Below, in pieces: positions 13,207-14,726 of a stretch of DNA of 14,726 bases. The position numbers were made by a program, and so were the translations under genes. Location of the stretch: NCBI GenBank assembly GCA_035525495.1, contig DATLED010000038.1, positions 1-14,726 on the forward strand, written 5' to 3'. The first letter of the stretch is position 1; each line of letters begins with the position of its first letter. Under the pieces are notes generated by a model. The model was not told where the DNA came from and searched no databases. It worked only from the letters and a program-made list of their open reading frames with translations. The stretch comes from DATLED01 sp035525495 (GTDB lineage: Bacteria; Actinomycetota; Acidimicrobiia; Acidimicrobiales; CADCTF01).

Positions 13207-14502
13207 CTAGAAGGTGATCTCCATGGAGTCCTGCGAGGGCTCGGGCTCGAGAATCGACAGCTCGCCGGTCACCGCCTCCATGCGGGCCCAGTTGGCGACG
13301 TCGACGTCGTTCGTGAGGTAGACGACCTGCGGTGATCCGGCCGAGCGACTGATGAGCTCGAGCATCCATTGCTTCACCGACGGCGACACCCCCTGCAGCG
13401 GCTCGTCGAGGATCAAGGGGAGCGACTCGCCACCGGTGCCGGCGTGGCGCAGGTCGCTCATGCGGGCGATCATCGCCTGCGCCAGCTCCGACGGCTCGGC
13501 GGCGGCCGCGGCGGTCGCGGCCGCGTTCCCTCCCCCCGCCTCGGCGAGGCGATGGCTCGCGGCCAGTACGCGCTCGCGGAGATCGAAGGCGAGATCGACG
13601 CTGACCTCACCGGCGAGGGCCTGCCAGCGGGTGAGCGCATCACGATGCGCGCCGACGGCGTGCGCGAGGCGACTCCGGTCAGTCCCGTCGAACATCGTGT
13701 CCATTCGCTGCAGGCGGAAGGCGAGGTACGACTCCGCCCCGGCGCGCTCGAGGGCGACACGCTCGGCCTTGCGGGCCTTCTCCATGCGACGCCGAAAGCG
13801 GATCGACACGAGTGTCGTCACGATGGCCGCCGCCAACAACGGTAGCGACGCCCAGTGGTGCAGGGCGACGGCCGGGACGGCGCCGACCACGCAGGCGCCC
13901 CCGACGAAGATCCCATGGTGGCGGACGTACTCCAGGCGGTCCTGCGCGGCCTCGAAAGCCTCGTGGCGACGCTCGACCTCTCCGACGAGCGGAGCGTCCT
14001 CGGGGTCGCCGCCGGCGGCGGCCACCTCGGCCTTCAGTCGGGCATCGGTCTCGCGCACGTCGTCCGCGGCGGCCCAAAGGCGTCCCTGGTCGGCGGCGGC
14101 CAGGTGAGCGATGGCGCCGTCGGCGGTCGCGTCGGTAAGCATGTCCCGGCTCGCCATGCGACACCGCCGCTTCGCAGAGCTCATGTCGAACCCGTACGGC
14201 GCGAGCACGTCGACCCCGCCGAAGTCGGTGGAGAACTCCTCGGTCACGTCCTCGTTCGCCTCGAGCTCGACGACCCGGTCTCGGCCTCCGAGCGGCGGAT
14301 GCAGGATGCCGAGGCGTCGCCCGCCGTCGGTCAGCACCTCGAGGTGGGTGCCGGGCCTCGACCCGGCGAGCCCCGCGAGCAGCTCGGTGACGAGGCTCTC
14401 CCGCTCCAGCTCGGCGACACCGGCGATGACGGTGAGGCGTGGATGGAGCTCCAGGGTGACGGTGGTCGAGCCGGACTCGAGCAGCAAGCGCTGGAAACGC
14501 AT
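13207..14502 (-). CDS. Membrane-anchored SMC/RecF-like ATPase-related protein lacking Walker A
   Basis: ATG 14502 gives 431 residues. The N-terminus (FQRLLLESGSTTVTLELHPRL, then TVIAGVAELERES) looks like the first strands of an ABC/SMC-type ATPase, but the P-loop position has no GxxGxGKS. Residues 140-195 are charged and likely coiled coil; two hydrophobic helices (about 197-214 and 217-235) follow, then a second coiled-coil-like stretch (240-320) and an Ala-rich linker. Residues 361-368 read LPLILDEP, a good Walker B with Asp366-Glu367, followed by a D-loop-like stretch and VVYLTNDVDVANWA, an H-loop-like strand end without the His. I do not recognise a named family. It seems a conserved chromosomal gene beside the tRNAs. 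Nucleotide binding is doubtful. Confidence 0.75.
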   Translation of the reverse strand: MRFQRLLLESGSTTVTLELHPRLTVIAGVAELERESLVTELLAGLAGSRPGTHLEVLTDGGRRLGILHPPLGGRDRVVELEANEDVTEEFSTDFGGVDVLAPYGFDMSSAKRRCRMASRDMLTDATADGAIAHLAAADQGRLWAAADDVRETDARLKAEVAAAGGDPEDAPLVGEVERRHEAFEAAQDRLEYVRHHGIFVGGACVVGAVPAVALHHWASLPLLAAAIVTTLVSIRFRRRMEKARKAERVALERAGAESYLAFRLQRMDTMFDGTDRSRLAHAVGAHRDALTRWQALAGEVSVDLAFDLRERVLAASHRLAEAGGGNAAATAAAAAEPSELAQAMIARMSDLRHAGTGGESLPLILDEPLQGVSPSVKQWMLELISRSAGSPQVVYLTNDVDVANWARMEAVTGELSILEPEPSQDSMEITF

Positions 14503-14563
14503 GCGCGACTGTCGACCCGGAGCCCCTCCAGCTTGAGCTTGGGGCCTCGATGGCCGGACCCGG

Positions 14564-14569
14564 TAACAT
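14564..14569 (+). promoter_or_regulatory. Possible -10 of the tRNA-Thr/tRNA-Met unit
   Basis: TAACAT fits a -10 element and would place the transcript start about 10 bp before tRNA-Thr. A matching -35 is poor (TTGGGG at 14539-14544 with a 19-bp spacer). Confidence 0.3.
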
Positions 14570-14586
14570 CGTCCCCCGGTAGGAAC

Positions 14587-14659
14587 GCCCTCTTAGCTCA
14601 GTCGGCAGAGCATCTCCATGGTAAGGAGAAGGTCGTCAGTTCGATTCTGACAGAGGGCT
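14587..14659 (+). tRNA. tRNA-Thr (anticodon GGT)
   Basis: Acceptor strands GCCCTCT (14587-14593) and AGAGGGC (14652-14658) pair fully, with discriminator T14659. The anticodon stem TCTCC/GGAGA holds loop ATGGTAA, anticodon GGT. The T loop has GTTCGATTC. CCA is not encoded. Confidence 0.96.
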
Positions 14660-14663
14660 CGTT

Positions 14664-14726
14664 GGCGGCGTAGCTCAGATGGTTAGAGCACACGGCTCAT
14701 AATCGTGGTGTCGTGGGTTCGATTCC
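14664..14726 (+). tRNA. tRNA-Met (anticodon CAT), 3' end cut by the window
   Basis: The gene starts with GGCGGCG at 14664, then TAGCTCAG. The anticodon stem CACGG/TCGTG holds loop CTCATAA with anticodon CAT, and the window ends in the T arm. The 5' part looks like an elongator tRNA-Met and not an initiator. A lysidine-modified tRNA-Ile2 also reads CAT in DNA and cannot be fully excluded. Confidence 0.88.

Noticed and set aside
12089..13369. 425-426-codon open frames on both strands across the PfpI and GNAT genes
   Set aside because: Both conflict with clearly recognisable DJ-1/PfpI and acetyltransferase genes and have shadow composition.
10400..14500. A third copy of the tRNA-Tyr 3' repeat that would bound the metal genes as a second element
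   Set aside because: I looked for the GGTTCGAATCCATCCCGG core and saw none in this stretch, so a second element cannot be delimited within the window.

Overview
This is GC-rich bacterial DNA with frequent GTG starts, few Shine-Dalgarno-poor exceptions and one probably leaderless gene, which suggests an actinobacterium. The neighbourhood (a YajQ-family gene start, tRNA-Tyr, then tRNA-Thr and tRNA-Met) would suit an Acidimicrobiia-like lineage, but that placement is inference. The two ends look like conserved chromosome. Between tRNA-Tyr and the last two minus-strand genes lies accessory DNA rich in metal-resistance genes and in damaged genes.

Layout. 1-48: start of a YajQ-like gene (minus). 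77-158: tRNA-Tyr. 107-2242: a small integrative element bounded by a 55-bp direct repeat of the tRNA 3' part. It holds a Fic protein and a tyrosine integrase that has lost its N-terminal half. The 83 bp after each repeat copy are also homologous, each with a 13-bp hairpin and an 11-bp-spaced octamer repeat. 2499-5520: a compact copper-type run: a small membrane protein, two related short membrane/coiled-coil proteins, a SafE-like membrane protein fused to a cupredoxin domain, an HMA metallochaperone and a beta-propeller lipoprotein. 5601-7785: an ArsR-like operator, an MFS exporter, a MerR-family regulator with a typical long-spacer MerR promoter, and a MerF/MerT-like transporter broken by a frameshift. 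7832-8188: a small protein with a Cys-Cys motif. 8295-10476: a CsoR-type operator, then a CopB-type P-type ATPase whose first ~34 residues are the N-terminus of the repressor CsoR. 10506-11077: an ArsI/CadI-type dioxygenase-like protein (minus) with its promoter and palindromes. 11163-12706: a GlxA-type regulator pseudogene and an intact DJ-1/PfpI protein. 12703-14502: a GNAT acetyltransferase and an unusual membrane ATPase-like protein without a Walker A motif (minus). 14587-14726: tRNA-Thr and the start of tRNA-Met.

How it works together. Intact genes could bind copper outside the membrane or in the cytosol (cupredoxin, HMA), pump it out (CopB) and break down or detoxify organoarsenicals or cadmium (ArsI/CadI). 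Yet the regulators these genes should have are missing or damaged: csoR survives only as a leader fused to the pump, two ArsR-like operators have no arsR in view, the integrase and GlxA regulator are broken, and the MerF-like transporter is frameshifted. The best single candidate for something not described before is the in-frame CsoR-CopB chimera placed behind a CsoR operator.
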